Of a DNA stretch of 64,000 nucleotides, positions 1 to 12,724 are shown piece after piece. Source of the DNA: Chloromonas sp. AAM2 (lineage: Eukaryota > Chlorophyta > Chlorophyceae > Chlamydomonadales > Chlamydomonadaceae); NCBI GenBank assembly GCA_004335635.1, contig QAXH01005564.1, positions 37,634-101,633 on the forward strand, in the 5' to 3' direction. Below the pieces are notes generated by a model that was not told the origin of the DNA, did no database searches, and worked only from the letters and a program-made list of their open reading frames with translations. The position numbers were made by a program, and so were the translations under genes. The number at the start of each line of letters is the position of its first letter. The stretch's first letter is position 1.

Positions 1-2229
1 CCCAAGACGCAGCGTCATGCGTGCATTCCGTGTTAACAGCGGGGCTCACGTCGTTGTAAGAATACACAGCACCTGCGCATGTTGACATCATCGCGTGAGA
101 TCAGGTCGACCAGCTGTCGATGCAACTAGTTGACTGCGCCCAGTCTGCGATGTACTGGGTCCATGTCAATGGTCCATGGTTACACTAAGATCTGAAGTGT
201 TATACAACAGCGTGCGGCGCCCTAGTGGGCCACTAGATGTATCCTTGAAACGCCTTGTCCTTGGACGCTCGCGTTCACGTACACCGATGTTCGTATACCG
301 GGTTAATGTATACCGGGCAATGCACAAACAATACTGTACTTCAAGGACTATTGCTTGAAGCATAGCACGTGCAGCGTTTGGTACGCAGCGCCTATTTGCG
401 CAAGCTTCCTTCCCTCCGCTTACCAATGGCCTTGGGCCCCTGCACGGCCAGGGACCTCTGAATCGTGCCGGCAGGTGTGAAGACACCAGGGGCCGTCAAT
501 GTCTGAGCCTGTAGGCAGGAGAGGAGCACGGGCACGACAACACTTGTTGGTAACACTAGCTTGCAGTGTCACCAACCTGTGCAGCTAACTTCACCTGTGT
601 AGCTAACGTCACCTTCAAATCGAAACGGAAAATGCCAAAAAGTTTGCAAAAATCCGTTTCTGGCCAGGTGGAGGTAAGACACAGTGTTTGCAGCTTTTGA
701 CAGCCCTAAAACTCTACAACACCGTGGACTGAATATACCATTCCAGAGACACGCTTGATGGCGTTGCCTGAAGAACAAATGGGTGCGCCCTTGGAGAGCA
801 CCTCCCAGTATGCGGTAGTGCTTGCACAAACATTTAAATTGAATTCAGCAAGCCCAGGCTATCCTGAGAAGAGCAAGGTCGATATATGGAGATGAACACA
901 ATCTGTCACATGACTGTAACTCCTGATGTGTCTCCTGAGCCTGACTCTGACCCAACTCATCAAGCGCACACGTCCCATGCCAAGGCCGTGCGGCACCTTG
1001 CAACCTACCGTGCCAAGCAGGTTGCACCAATTGTAACTGAGCTCTGTCCTGGCCTCACCTTGCTGTCTATGACCTGCCCAGGAAGACGAGCCGTGTCCCA
1101 TTTCCCATGCCCATTCAGAAAAGACGGCCGGACTTGTGGGTTGACCTGCAACCAAAAGCAAACGTTTGTGTTGGAGCGCACTGCACATTTGCATGTGGGC
1201 TGCGGTGCACAGCAGCATCGCTGCTCATGTGCATGCACACCTTTGGACGAATGACCACGCAAGCGTCAGCGCGTGTAACATACGCATTGCAGCTTGTGTA
1301 GATTAGTGCATGCATGTGGATGGTGTGATGTGCACGAACAGGAAAGTGTGATGCGGCAGGCCAGATGGGCTCTAGCACTGATGCATGCGGCTGCTGTTTG
1401 CGGCCCACCTCAGAGTTGAGGTTCTGCCATGCCCGGGGCTGAGCCTTGCCATCAGCAGTGGCGGATGTCCCTGCGAGCGTTGTGGTGGTCAGGGGCGCCG
1501 TGCCGCCAGAAGGCCTGCATAAGAGAACGATGTGCGGGAGTGTTGGGCTGTGGACTACACCCTTACATATGTGGCATGCATCACTGCCAACACGTGAAGG
1601 TTGTGTTAAGTAAGTGCAGAAACGTGCCAATCACTACCTGGTTCTGAGCAGATCCTTGGTCTGGAAGCTGTTGATGTTCAGGTCCCGTGGATCGTACCTG
1701 CATGCATAGATGCAAAACGTACAGTCAATGCGCAGCCCGGCAGCTGAGCAGACATCATGTCTCCCGTCGACCAGTCAATGCGAACTGAACGCATGCACCC
1801 TAACCCCACCTCGTCATAGTGCCGTGTAACAGGTTGATTCGATTTTCAGGCTTGACAGCGGATGCGCAGACAAGAAGCTCGGGCCTTCGACCTGGAAAGG
1901 CGTCATTTTTGCATTTAATGGCGCCGTACCCGTACCTGCGTTTCTGCCTGGTTCCTCTGCTTTTCGTCGTCGCTTTTCAGCCGTAGCAGCTGCAGTAGCA
2001 GTCAACGTGCAACTTCGACGCCACACGCGGCAGCTGGCGACGATCTCGATTTGAAAGCCAAAAAGAGCAGAGATGCCAAGGGCGTCAACATGCGCGGTGT
2101 TCTGAAGGTGCCAGCATGCACCATCCAGAGGAGTTCGCACAATGGGTTGGATTGCAGGGCTGTGAAGGCCAGGGTGTTGTAGCTTGAGGGACCCGTTTCC
2201 AAGGAGCTCCACTCGTGGTTTCACAGTAC

Positions 2230-2572
2230 TGGTTTACAAGGAGGGAGTGCACACCATGAAGCACGTCCAACGCAAACATCAACTGATTGCGCAAATTGCA
2301 AAAGTATCTCCTAGTACAGTGGAAACTGACCGTGTCAGCAAGGGGTGGTGAGGCCCTTGTGGCCATCACCCCACAGAACGCCTTCCGAAAGCATCCCGTT
2401 AGCCATATAAATGGACTGGTTTAAAGGATTGTCAGGGTCAAGGTCAGTGTTAGAGCTAGTGCAATGGCAACCCTCACAATGTCAACTGTTGATAGCGAAT
2501 TCCAGTCATTTAAGCGGTGGACGTAGTAGTATTTGGACGTGCTTCAGGGTGTGCACTCCCTCCTTGTAAACC
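2230..2572. mobile_element. MITE-like element with 41-bp terminal inverted repeats
   Basis: Positions 2230-2270 and 2532-2572 are inverted copies of one another with a single mismatch; the outer core reads GGTTTACAAGGAGGGAGTGC. The roughly 340-bp unit has no coding capacity, as expected for a non-autonomous DNA element. I see no convincing target-site duplication. Related, more degraded copies lie at 22222-22929 and from 58378, so it is a dispersed family in this genome. Confidence 0.7.
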
Positions 2573-2788
2573 ACGAGGGCCACTTATTACATGAGCTGAC
2601 GCACTACAGGCGATCATCAAAGCCAGTGTAAATTGGGCTCAATGCCACTCGGAACGATTTCGGTTTGCCTTGGAGTCAATTAGACAGTCCTGACGAAGTC
2701 TGTGCCTTGACCACCTACCGTAGCATTTCAAGAGCTTGCTGCAACATGCATTGACAAGAAGCTGTCGATGTGCGTGCAAAAACAAATG

Positions 2789-2810
2789 CTTGCCAGTTCC
2801 GGGACAGTTC
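2789..2810 (+). repeat. Dispersed 'GCCAGTTCTGGGACAATTTCC' motif, copy 1 (diverged)
   Basis: Reads TTGCCAGTTCCGGGACAGTT. It is one of five copies of the same short motif in this window (others at 9391, 35112, 47011 and 48419). Confidence 0.55.
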
Positions 2811-3835
2811 CACCTTCACACACATTACACCCAGTTACAATGCCACAAAACAAATTGAAAGTTGTCCCTGAAGTGGCAAGCATCTGTTTTCCCCCCACAG
2901 GCTGCTGTTGGTAAACAAGTCACATATGTCCCGTACACAGAACAAGCGTACTTGTGCAAGTCTCGCCAAAGACATTGTTGAAATGCCAGAACAAGCTGGG
3001 TTGGTCTCTTCTCACACTCTTCACTCTTCTCAGTCGGTCAAGGAATCTTACTGCTACCAAATCATATGCTCCCCACTCAATCCCTGTACACAATCAAAGA
3101 TCTGCAGTGTCGGGCTAAAAGTTGGGTAATAACCATGAAAAGTTGGGTAGTAGCCATGTGCAGCCGTAGCATACAAAAGAACTCGTGCCACGCAGCTTTG
3201 CTCTGGACGTTGGGTCCAGATACAAACAGAACCAGCGTTCAGACGGCTCCACCTGTCACGTGAAACAACAAACATACAAAAGGCAAGCACTGCACCACTG
3301 CGCCCAGGCACCACTGATCAGAACAACAGCCCATGAGGCGAGCTTCAGAGGTCGAAACAGGAAACGCCCAGTGCAAGCAAACTGCACTGCGCCAACACCA
3401 CGTGTTCAGCACAGCTGAAGCACCTCACAGACAGCTGCACAGAGCCCTTCTTGCTCTTCTGTGCTCTTGACCATGGCCAGGTGTCAAAATCGCACGTTGC
3501 ATGACGTGTCCATTGGCCGTCAGACATGCATGATGCAGTGCATACCATTCAAACATCACATGCCAATAAGAATCAGTGGCCCTGATCGTGGTGCCTGCTA
3601 TGCCAATTCCCCAAAACACCCTCACACCAGGTAGCATGTCCAGCAAATGTGCTGACATACAACAGGTAGTGGGTACAGCTCAACCTGCAGAGGCGTCGCA
3701 TTTGGATCCAATGTTCCACAGGCATCGCCTAAGCGACCTCTATCTGGTATTTGCACATGCAGTGATGTAGGGCGCATTCCTTGCGGAATGTGCTTGAGCA
3801 GACGGAGCTCCTCATGACGACGTCCGTTGCCTGCG

Positions 3836-6800
3836 TCACAAGATGCGCTTGGAGCGCGTGTACCGCATGATGGCGGTGAACACCCCCATGAAGCCAATCA
3901 GGATGCCCGCGGTGACGCCCCAGAAGCCCACCACGTTGGCCTCCAGCATGCTCCTCATGTTCATGCCAAAGATGCCCGCCACCATGGCGCCGAGTGCCGC
4001 AGCAAAGGACCCGATGGACAGCGTGAGCTCCAGCCGGTTCACCTCGTAGCGGCGGGCGCTCAGGGAGATGCCGATGGACTCCTCCAAGTCGCGCGCACCT
4101 GCACAACCAAGTGTGGCATCAGGACACATCAGTGTGAGGCAGGAGCCACTCAGCAGTGTCTCTGCTAAACCCTCAACAAGGAGATGACGGCGGCAGGAAG
4201 CGCAGAGGGCGGAGAGGCGACAGGGGCCAGAACTGCAGCGACAGTAGTTTGGTTGCGGCAGCAGGACGGTAAGCACCAGGTTTGCAGCCTGGGTTGATCA
4301 TCCAACATACTGCCCCCTAGGCCCAAACCGTCTCCCGCCCCCTTGAGAACCCCCTCGCACCCTCCAGCAGCCTCTCTGCCTCGCTCTGCGTGGCCGTGCT
4401 CCTCTGCAGGTAGTACTCTAATAGGTCCTCCACTTCCTCCACCTCTGTCTCCTCCTCCTCCGCCTCCACCATCTCCTCCAGGGCCTCCTGCGCCTCCTGG
4501 AGGTCCTCCTCACTGCCCTCAAGCTGCTGCTCCAGACGACTGAAAATACACAAACACACACAGGGCAACATAGGTTGGGATGCATGGGAAACTCTACCAC
4601 TGCTGCAGAGGATGGGCGTGTACAGGCTGTCACTGAGGCTCAGGCTGTTCACTCTGACAGGCTGACTGTAGGGCAACAGGCAAGGCAACCATAGATTGTG
4701 TGCATGTCTTTAAACCAGTCATAGCCCGTATCCTGGGGTTCTGCTTCAAACCCCAGTTCCTTCTGCCTCCCTTCCTCCTTGCCGCTCACACCTGATCCAG
4801 CCCTTGTCCGCTCCATCGCCGGTGGCACGGGCCAATCGCAACCGCTCCAACCGCTCTGCTCTCTCCGCCTCGCGGTCCTTGACAGCCGTGGGCCCATTGC
4901 GCCGCGCCCCGCTCGAGTCCCGCCCCATAGCGGACTGCCCCCCGCCAGCACCGCCCCCTGTACCACCCACTGCACCACCTGCGCCGGTACTCCAGCTAAA
5001 CTTGGACCTCAAGTCGGCTAACCGCTCCCGATCAAACTTTGCCCGCAGCTCGACCAGCCGTCGTGCACGCACATCGCTTTGTGACACTGCCGGTTCCGTG
5101 CCTGCTCCCGCCCCGGCCCGTGCACCCGCCGTCCAGCTGGCGTACCCCTCCCCTGACGGGTCCACGTAGTGTGCGGGCACTGTGCCATCGGGGCGCAGCG
5201 GGCTGGGCCCTGTGGTGTAGTCGTTCAGGCGTTGGAACCCGTTGGGCTGCCGGCCGCTGCCCCGCCCGCTGCCGCCCTGGACGCCCAGCCCGCCCAGCCC
5301 GCTCCCCGATGACTCGTCCTCCTCCAACTGCCCCTCCAACTCCTCCTTGATCTCACGTGCCCTGCTCACACATCACATGTGGCACGTGACAAGTTGAACA
5401 CGCGGACAAGCGTAATGTTTGCTGTGCAGCCGCAGCACGGTAGATGATTGGCTACGATACTAAAAGCCATGCATGCCCATGTTGGTACAAAATTTCGTCA
5501 ACAGCCAACCCATGCACAAGTGAACGCTGCCCGTGTTGTGCCTTCCACCGTCCACACGTCCTGATCACACGCGATGCCTTGCCCGTTGCCCCACCTCTCC
5601 AGCTCCCTCTCAAGCCTGTCCCGCTCCCGCAGCCTCCTGCGCTCCTCCCTCCGCGGCCTGCTGCTCAGGTTGAGCTCCCGCAGCTCGTCCTCATCGTCCA
5701 TGAGTTCCTCGAGCGTCTCCCGCAGGTTGTCGGCCTTGTCTTCTAGTTCCACCAGCGCCGCCTTGACCCGCCGCAGCTCCTCGAGGCTCACGGGGTTGAT
5801 GTCGCCGGGCAGGCGCGTCAGCAGCTCCTGCACTCGACCCGTCACGGAGGCAAGCTCCGCGTCCAGGCGGCCTGCACACGGGGGAATGCATGAAGGTCCT
5901 GGCAGTGTGCGACTGGTGCGGCGAGGGCTACAGGAAACTTGCACCACAAGTAGCAGTGTGCCTTGATTGGGTAGACATGCTCACAACGGCTGGAACCGCA
6001 GGAGCTTGCCTGTCGCAACAGTTCTGCAGCCAAGCGATCGGTTTTCAAACCGTGTCAGCTGCTGCATGAGCTTCGCCTCTGTGTGTAGTCTGCCACTTGC
6101 CCTCTGCCAGCCACCCCTCCCCATCCCCATCCCCCACCTGTTGCTCCTATGAGCGCCCCCTCAAGCACCTCCAGTTCGAACGGCGGGCTGCGCACCAACC
6201 CATGGTCGTTGGTCTTGGCGTAGAAGCGTGCCATGTACTCCGTGTGGCTGGCGCCAGCCAGCATCTTGTTCTGGGAGTCAAGGCCCGCCAGGCCTATGCC
6301 GCCCCCTCCGCCCGCCGGCGCGCCCTTCCCGCCCCGCTCCGCCCCGTTGCTGCTGTTGCCGCCCTTGCCTGAGTGCCCCCCCATCCCTGGCATGTACTGC
6401 TGCTCTGCTGCCTTGTGGCGCAGGTGGGGCACAATCGAGTCCACCAGACGCCGTGTGGCAAAGTTGCCCGGTTCAAAAAGCAACGCCTTCTCAGCAGTGA
6501 CGATGGCCCTGTGCAGCATGGATGGCAACATTGTACACAGGTTAGATTGCACGCAAGCAGAGTGCATGCAGAGGTAGAGGCTGCAGCAAAGTACAACTCG
6601 CTACACATTACACCGAGAACCTTGCTTCCTATCAGAGCCTGTGCTTGATTACCGGATACACGTGCTGTCTTTGCCAGCTCAGGCCTGCCCGCTGACAAAC
6701 AAATCCTGTCCCAATCGTTCTTTATGCTTGGCCCGTAACCCTGTGTACCTGACACCTCCTAGGCACATGAGCAGCACGTTCTCTTTTATGGTGATGGAAG

Positions 6801-7871
6801 GCGACGTCTTGGTGAAGTCGATGGATGGGTCTATCCGCCTTAGGTCCCGCGGCTGCAGCCTGTACTCCTTGAGCAGGTCCCGGCGCCGCACGTAGAACTT
6901 GCGTGTGCGCCCGCTGGAGTCAAGCCGCAAGACCTGTGGCACACACATGTGCGTGAAGCTAGATGGAAATGCTGGAAGGGCGCATGCCTGGCATTGGTGT
7001 GTTGTCAGCTAGGGCAAGCAACCCTGCCTGTCTCCTCCAATCCGCAAGTCACCATACCGTACTGGGTATTGAAATCCTGAGTTTGTAACATTTGCCCAAA
7101 ATTTCAACTGATAAGTGATCAGGGCTTTACACTTTCGTGGACGTGTAAACTCGGGCCTGCCGGTGCCCTGTGCAGCTGAGATGCTGCTTGGCCCGCCTGC
7201 CAGCTAGTGCTGTTCCAAATGGGTATGGCCAGTGTGCAGATGGCGAAACGGGCTGGATGGGACCCAACATGCATGCTACCCCAGCCCCTTGTTGAGGCAC
7301 GCACCTCATAGTTTGACTTGTTGTAGGCATAGGTTGCTACATTTGGCCGTTGGTCTGATGTGGAAGAATTGCTGGTGGAGGGCACATCGTCCTCACTGCT
7401 GGTGTACTCCAGGTCTGAGTACTCCATTCCGTCACTAGGTGAATGGATGCCTGCTTCATGCTGACGGTCACTTGAAGCGGACGGCTCATGGTGCACGGCA
7501 GGTTCGTCATTGTGCAGTCCTAGGCGGGGCTCTGGGCTGATGCTGGCTCGGCCTTCATGCCTGGCCGTAGCGTCCTCAACATGGGAAGTGCTAGAAGCTT
7601 GTGGAGTGTGTGCCCTGGCTGTGAAATGGTTGCTGAATACATGCTGCCCGTCTTGATGCCCCAGGTGTCGCTTTGTAGCCAAAAGCGTCCCTGCACGCCA
7701 CAAGCCCTCGTGTCGCTGCTGCCGCAGTCCACCCAGCAGCGGTAATCCACCCCTCCATTGGTCAGGGTGCTGACTAGCATCAAGCCAGGCAGCACGCCGA
7801 TTGAAAAGGGAGTTCCTACCCCCACCAGCTGCTGTGGGGGTAGGAAACCTGCTTTGCATGACTTTACCCAA
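3836..7871 (-). CDS. MRS2/CorA-family magnesium transporter
   Basis: Membrane Mg2+ channel of the MRS2/MGT (CorA) family, expected in the mitochondrial inner or chloroplast envelope membrane. Seven exons on the minus strand: 7871-7305, 6933-6749, 6508-6138, 5871-5595, 5361-4792, 4539-4361, 4098-3836; phases agree and give 803 aa. Exon 2 carries the family's N-terminal block (VLRLDSSG, RDLRRIDPS), which joins to RAIVTAEKALLFEPGN. The final exon holds TM1, the signature FGMNMRS (the GMN selectivity motif) and TM2, then a basic tail KRIL. Plant MRS2 proteins are about 400 aa. This one is roughly twice that because exon 1 is a long Ser/Asp-rich leader and the cytosolic helical region is expanded with Gly-rich and Glu-rich stretches (exons 3, 5 and 6). 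The start chosen is the first ATG of the open exon 1; an upstream exon cannot be excluded. The identity call is firm; targeting is not determined. Confidence 0.9.
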
Positions 7872-8187
7872 TCAAGCTTTCGGCATGCTAGAGCATTGCT
7901 GCACACTGTCAGGTTGAGGTGTTCATCGTGCCGATCGTCGTCAGCAGGCCAAGTAACAAAATCTTATTTGTCGGTTACGCTGACAAGGACAGGGCTGTTC
8001 AAAGTGGGAGCAGCTTTGTGTGGCCTGCTCAAGCGCCACTGAAACAAGGCGTGTGTCAAAGCATAAATCAACGAACTCAACAGCGCTCCCTGACATGCCT
8101 GCAACCCTGTCATGCCTGCAACCCTGATTGAGTTCCTGATTAAGGGAGGACGTAGCTAGTTAGAAGTGATTCCACTGGTGGGAAGGA

Positions 8188-8221
8188 TCGGGTGGTCATC
8201 GGGTGGTCATCGGGTGGTCAT
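8188..8221. repeat. 12-bp tandem repeat, about 3 copies
   Basis: The unit CGGGTGGTCATC is repeated almost perfectly about three times. Confidence 0.8.
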
Positions 8222-9390
8222 GGTGAGGATACAACCAGGCGCAGAGCCAGCCAACATAGCATTTGAGATGAGGGGCCCTCACTTGCAAGACAGGCAGTGA
8301 TGCGAAGATAGGTCTCTGATAGGCAGGCACATGAATGGACAGACACGCAAGCAATGACACAGAAAGGTAGTCAAGGCGCATCCTACCCACACAGGCCCTG
8401 CTGTGACTGCCTGGTGCCCATGCTACTGTTCTGGGCGATGCTTATCCAATGGCAAACCCTTCCCCGCAACGTTCAGTTCGTACTCTGCACTGTCACGACC
8501 TGCATGCTGAGCTTTCTGACCTGTTCTGCGTACCACCCTTTGTCCTACCTTGCCCTGCTCACCACCTGTGCCCACCAGTTCACCTACGATTTGCCTTGTC
8601 CTGATCGCAATTCGCTCCCACCCTCAATCTGCTCCTGCTCGCGCACCAACAACCAGTCCCACCCTTGCTCTGGGGAAGAACAAATGCAAACCCACACCCA
8701 TACCCGCCCTCACACTCCACCCTGACGCCTGGTTATCATGGGTGGAGCCTCCCTCTTTGCCAGTCGTGCATCCATGTCCATAGGCATCATGACAAGGCCA
8801 TGATTGAAACCTGTCAACCTGATGTTACACCTTTTCAATTCAATGCGAGAAAACGCAGATCTTGATTGGATTCAACGCAGTCACAGACCCGTGCACCTAG
8901 TCGTGCGCTGCTCTGTGTCAAGTCCACGTGAGTGCCTCCTTCACTGTTTGAAGATATGGATCACAGCATGACAGGAAAGGAAGCAGAGTCAGAAGCCTCT
9001 TACTTGTGCACATGCAGGCTGCGGAATCCAAAGTGATTGTCTGGTCCTGAAGTGGAAGGCTTTTGATGCAGCTTGAAATCGAATCCATTTACACTTCGTC
9101 GGACTTGCTGATCATCTTGTAAAACACAGTAACCCTCAGGGTCCCCAGGCTGGCTGCCACCATGTGTAAGCACACTGACAAATCAGCAGCGCGCCAGGGA
9201 ACTGGCCCCTGCATGCTCAGAAATGCCATCCTTTGCGAACACTCTCCTGGACAGATATCCCACTCGACTGCATGTGTCATCAGCCATCCAGCGCCACATA
9301 TGAGCCATCCTGCACATGTTGCGATGCTCGGGCATTCTGGACCAATGGATTGTGCGAAGCGCCATGCAAAAAACCAATCACTCACACAAA

Positions 9391-9419
9391 ATGTCCCAGA
9401 ACTGGAAAACATCTTTTTT
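9391..9419 (-). repeat. Dispersed motif, copy 2
   Basis: TGTCCCAGAACTGGAAAACA followed by a T-run. It is the reverse complement of the motif at 35112-35151. Confidence 0.6.
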
Positions 9420-10633
9420 GTTCTGCTAGCAGACGAACAACAAGTATCTGTATTGAGTTTGCCTTGTATCAGACTGACCAACAGACGTACAGAAGTCACG
9501 TGTGAGTTCACAAGAGAGTCCCAATGTGATACTAGTGTAATATACAGTCCGCAATCACATGTTTTCTAATGTAATGTAATGTCCTTTGATTGCGTACCAA
9601 GCCCAGTTTACGCACTGCTTAGCATAGGCACATGAGTAGCAGCCTCTCACACGTGTCAAAATGACCGCCGAAGCGTCAGCCCGTGCAATTCCCTTGGTTG
9701 TAGCCAGCGCCCCACACAGCAAAACTTCAAGTTCAGCAGTCCTCTTCTCTCACACTGTGACCATAGATAACCATCTTAGTGGGCCACATTCCCATTGCTT
9801 GCTCGTTGGATGGACTGAATCCCCTCTGACCCCTCAAATGACGCCTGGACCAGACATCCATGTCTTGTGCTCACGCTATGAGACTGTGTGTCGCTGCTAC
9901 TTGCCATCTAGACGCCATACCACCTATGCAACCCCACGCCCATACCCTGAATTGAAACGCATTGCGTGTCTCACTGTGGGGTGGTTGTGTGCGTCTGTAC
10001 GACCAAGGAAGACCAAGGACCAAGGCAAAGCGCAGCTGCCAAATCCGTCATGCACACCCTCAGCAGTCAAATCATAGGAACTAAACACATGATGCGTACG
10101 ATTGTTCTGTCAGCCACAAACTGCGTGACGTGGGCAGGGCCAGTCAGTGGGGCAGGCCAGGACTGCTGGGACTAGCTGGTATGCCATTCTCCTGCGTGCG
10201 TTGTTGTTGGCATGAGGCTGCAACAAGCTAGACTTAGACAAGAACGTACATTGTACCAGACCAAAGTAATGTCATGCAAACACATTGGCTCCGAGCTGTG
10301 CCTGGGTGGCTGCATGGCCTTGTGTGCCTCAGCCCACAGCCGCGCGTGTCCGTGGCTGCATATGATTGTGTCAACAGCATGTCGTGTAAGCATTGTGTGT
10401 TCTCTACAGGTCTAAACTCCGGCTGCCTCAGGCCTGGCACGCAGACATGCAGATGTCTGCTGTGCAGCTGTTTGTGCCACTGGCCTGATGCCAGACTTTG
10501 GCCAAATCGTTAGCAGAACGCCTGAATTCTTTTTGTGAGTGAGGCCAATAAATAATGTTGAGTCCCAGTGTGTGCTGCTTGCCTTGAGTTTCCGTTAGAA
10601 GCCAAACCAAATTCACCCTAGCAGCTGCCATCC

Positions 10634-12207
10634 TTAACAGCAGGGTGTCCGTGTGAGCTGCGCTGCTGAGTCCACACGCGGCAGCAAGGGGCTGCGCAGC
10701 GGATCGGCCCGGCCCCACCGCAGGACCGCCTGGGCGGCCGAGGACATGTGTGTGCTCATGCGGCGCTGCAGCTCCCGCTCCGCCACTTCATGCATGGCCG
10801 TGTCGCTCGCGGCGTCCTGGCTCCCGTCCTCCGACCCGCCCCCGTCATCACCATCCAGCGAGGAATAGGGCCGACCAACATCCTCCTCCTGACAGGACAG
10901 GCAGGCATGGGGGCCACAGTTGCCATCAAATCAGCCTGCATTGTCTGGCTGCATAACTCTACTCAAACTATCACACAAAGCAACCTCCGCTCTCCCTTAG
11001 TTGGCAACCCTGTCGGACAGCCAGTCTGCCGCACCTGCTCGTCAACGGCGGCTTGACCACTGCCGCAGCAACACATGCCTTGCAGCAGACGCCAGCTGCC
11101 CCTCAGCACTGCCCCTGTACCCCTGTGGATGCGCGAATTTGATGATATGATGGAGGCTGCGATGCGCCGCTTGCTCTGGCGCAGAAACTGAGAAACCTCC
11201 TCGCACTCTTGCGTTAGGACCCGCAGCTGTGCCTGCATAAACTTGCTGAGGCCCTGCAGCCCCTGAGGCCCTGCCGCCAGGATGCTGGCAGAGTTTGAGC
11301 TGGCAGTAGGCTGCCAGAATCCACCTGCTAAGATGGCAGCTATTTCACTGGGTTCTAGGCACGGCTCCCCCCTGGGCGTTTTGATAGTCAGCCTTCGCCA
11401 GCGGGCAGGAATGTCACGTGCCCACACACGCCGCTTGCTCACTGGGTAAAGCCAGGGCCGGCCTACCCCTGTGAAGCCGGAGTTGCCCTGGACCGCAGCA
11501 TAGTTCTGCAGGGCGGCACACGCATGGCTCTAAGCAATGGCCAAGGAAATGGCATGCCTTTTGCATACCCCTGCCAAATACATGCAGGTGGCTACTGAAG
11601 CATGCCGTGCCTGCAGTTCCACCTGGCTTTGACTGATAAAAAGGGAAGTTCTCTGACTAAAGATATATGCGAGCACAGAGCAGGGCAGGAGTCGTGATGC
11701 ACGCTGCAAACTGGTAGTAGTCATGACACAAAGCAAAGGGGACAACCTTGTTGTCATGGCGAAGACTTACTGACGCGCATGGATGGAGCTGAAGGCAGCT
11801 GTAGGCAACGGCACACGCATGGCTGTGCGCTGCACTCAGTCACCACTCACCCAGTGGGGAAACGGGGAGACATGGTCAGATGGATCGGAGGCTGTCTCGG
11901 GCATGCTGATGTGATCTGGGGGGCCAGGCGGGTGCAAATGGATGTTGGCATCGGTCCCCAACGAGGCATTCGTAGGTACGTCGGAGGAATTGGGGCTCAA
12001 GCAGTGCATCTCTTTCTCTGGAGCACAGACACCTCCAAGCTCTGAAGGAGAGTCTCCTTTGACAGCAGTGCTTCGTACATGCTCCTGTGTATCCGGATGT
12101 TTGCACGCATTCGTGTGCCGGCCGTCTCCCAGCCCGCAAGGCGGCCATGACCGAGGCATTCCAAATGAGTGAGCGCCATAGTCAGTAGGCGCAGTCTCTG
12201 CTGTCAT
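10634..12207 (-). CDS. Unknown protein, 3 exons, about 360 aa
   Basis: I do not recognise the family. Three minus-strand exons fit with consistent phase 0: 12207-11851, 11505-11035 and 10888-10634, with donors GTGAGTGG and GTGCGG and acceptors CTGCAG and TGTCAG. An in-frame stop lies just upstream of the ATG at 12207, which supports that start. Exon 1 is Pro/Ser/His-rich and looks disordered. Exon 2 has a basic, Trp-containing segment (SKRRVWARDIPARWRRL) and then a helical, possibly coiled-coil stretch (LSKFMQAQLRVLTQECEEVS). Exon 3 starts acidic (DGDDGGGSEDGSQD), continues helical and ends in Cys-Cys. No signal peptide or membrane segment is evident. It is transcribed away from the Deg protease gene. 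The exon-intron model is plausible, but expression is unproven. Confidence 0.5.
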
Positions 12208-12724
12208 AGAGCCTCATAGGCATTTACATGGCTGACAGGCAACCGCGCCGCTATCATTCACAGCCCTGGTTAACAGGCTGTACGTGAACAACCTGGATAA
12301 CAATGAGCGCCAAAGGAAAAATAGCGTAGAGGCAAAGAAACCGCCTCGCTTGCATGGCGGTTGCCCATCATCATGTCTGGGTTTTGATAGATGTTTGCGC
12401 ATGTCAATTGGCTTTGGAGATCTTCAAGGCCCGCAAGTGCCAAACGCCGATGGAGCCGCCGTGATCTACTCCTGACAGTCACTCTCATCCTTCACTTAAT
12501 TGTATTCCTTTCAAAGTTGCATGCACGAAGAAGGCCTCTACGTGCAGCATGTTTGCACATAAATCCGCAACGGCTTCAGCATCCAGCTGCAGGTCAGTGC
12601 CAGGCAAGGTCACCAATGGCTGGACGCTCAGGACCTTGACAGACAAGAAAGTTATAAGCTTCTTATTTGTGGATATGCAGGTTCTGCCCCGAGCATCGTC
12701 AAGCAGCACCGCTGCCAGTGGGCC
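12208..12724. promoter_or_regulatory. Presumed shared 5' region of two divergent genes
   Basis: The stretch separates the start of the minus-strand unknown gene (12207) from the outermost start considered for the plus-strand Deg gene (12725). Overlapping open frames occur on both strands (about 12485-12946), so an extra 5' exon of the Deg gene may lie here. I see no clear TATA box or other named element; the promoter role is inferred from geometry only. Confidence 0.35.

Larger units (their letters stand above)
1..3835. other. Gene-poor left flank
   Basis: I recognise no protein-coding gene or RNA gene in this stretch. Open frames on both strands are short, mutually overlapping and show no familiar motif. 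It contains a MITE-like element (2230-2572) and one copy of a short dispersed motif (2789-2810). It lies downstream (3') of the MRS2 gene, so its right end should hold that gene's 3' UTR. Confidence 0.5.
7872..10633. other. Spacer without a recognised gene
   Basis: No open frame here resembles a known protein and none shows codon-like structure. It contains three tandem copies of a 12-bp unit (CGGGTGGTCATC) at 8188-8221 and one minus-strand copy of the dispersed CCAGAACTGG motif at 9391-9419. The left end must include the 5' region of MRS2, and the right end the 3' UTR of the minus-strand gene that stops at 10634. Confidence 0.45.

Noticed and set aside
4343..4543. Proline-rich plus-strand frame
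   Set aside because: It is the antisense of the Glu-rich exon 6 of MRS2.
8354..8725. Hydrophobic plus-strand frame (possible membrane protein)
   Set aside because: The composition reflects pyrimidine-rich sequence, with no exon-like borders or recognisable motif.
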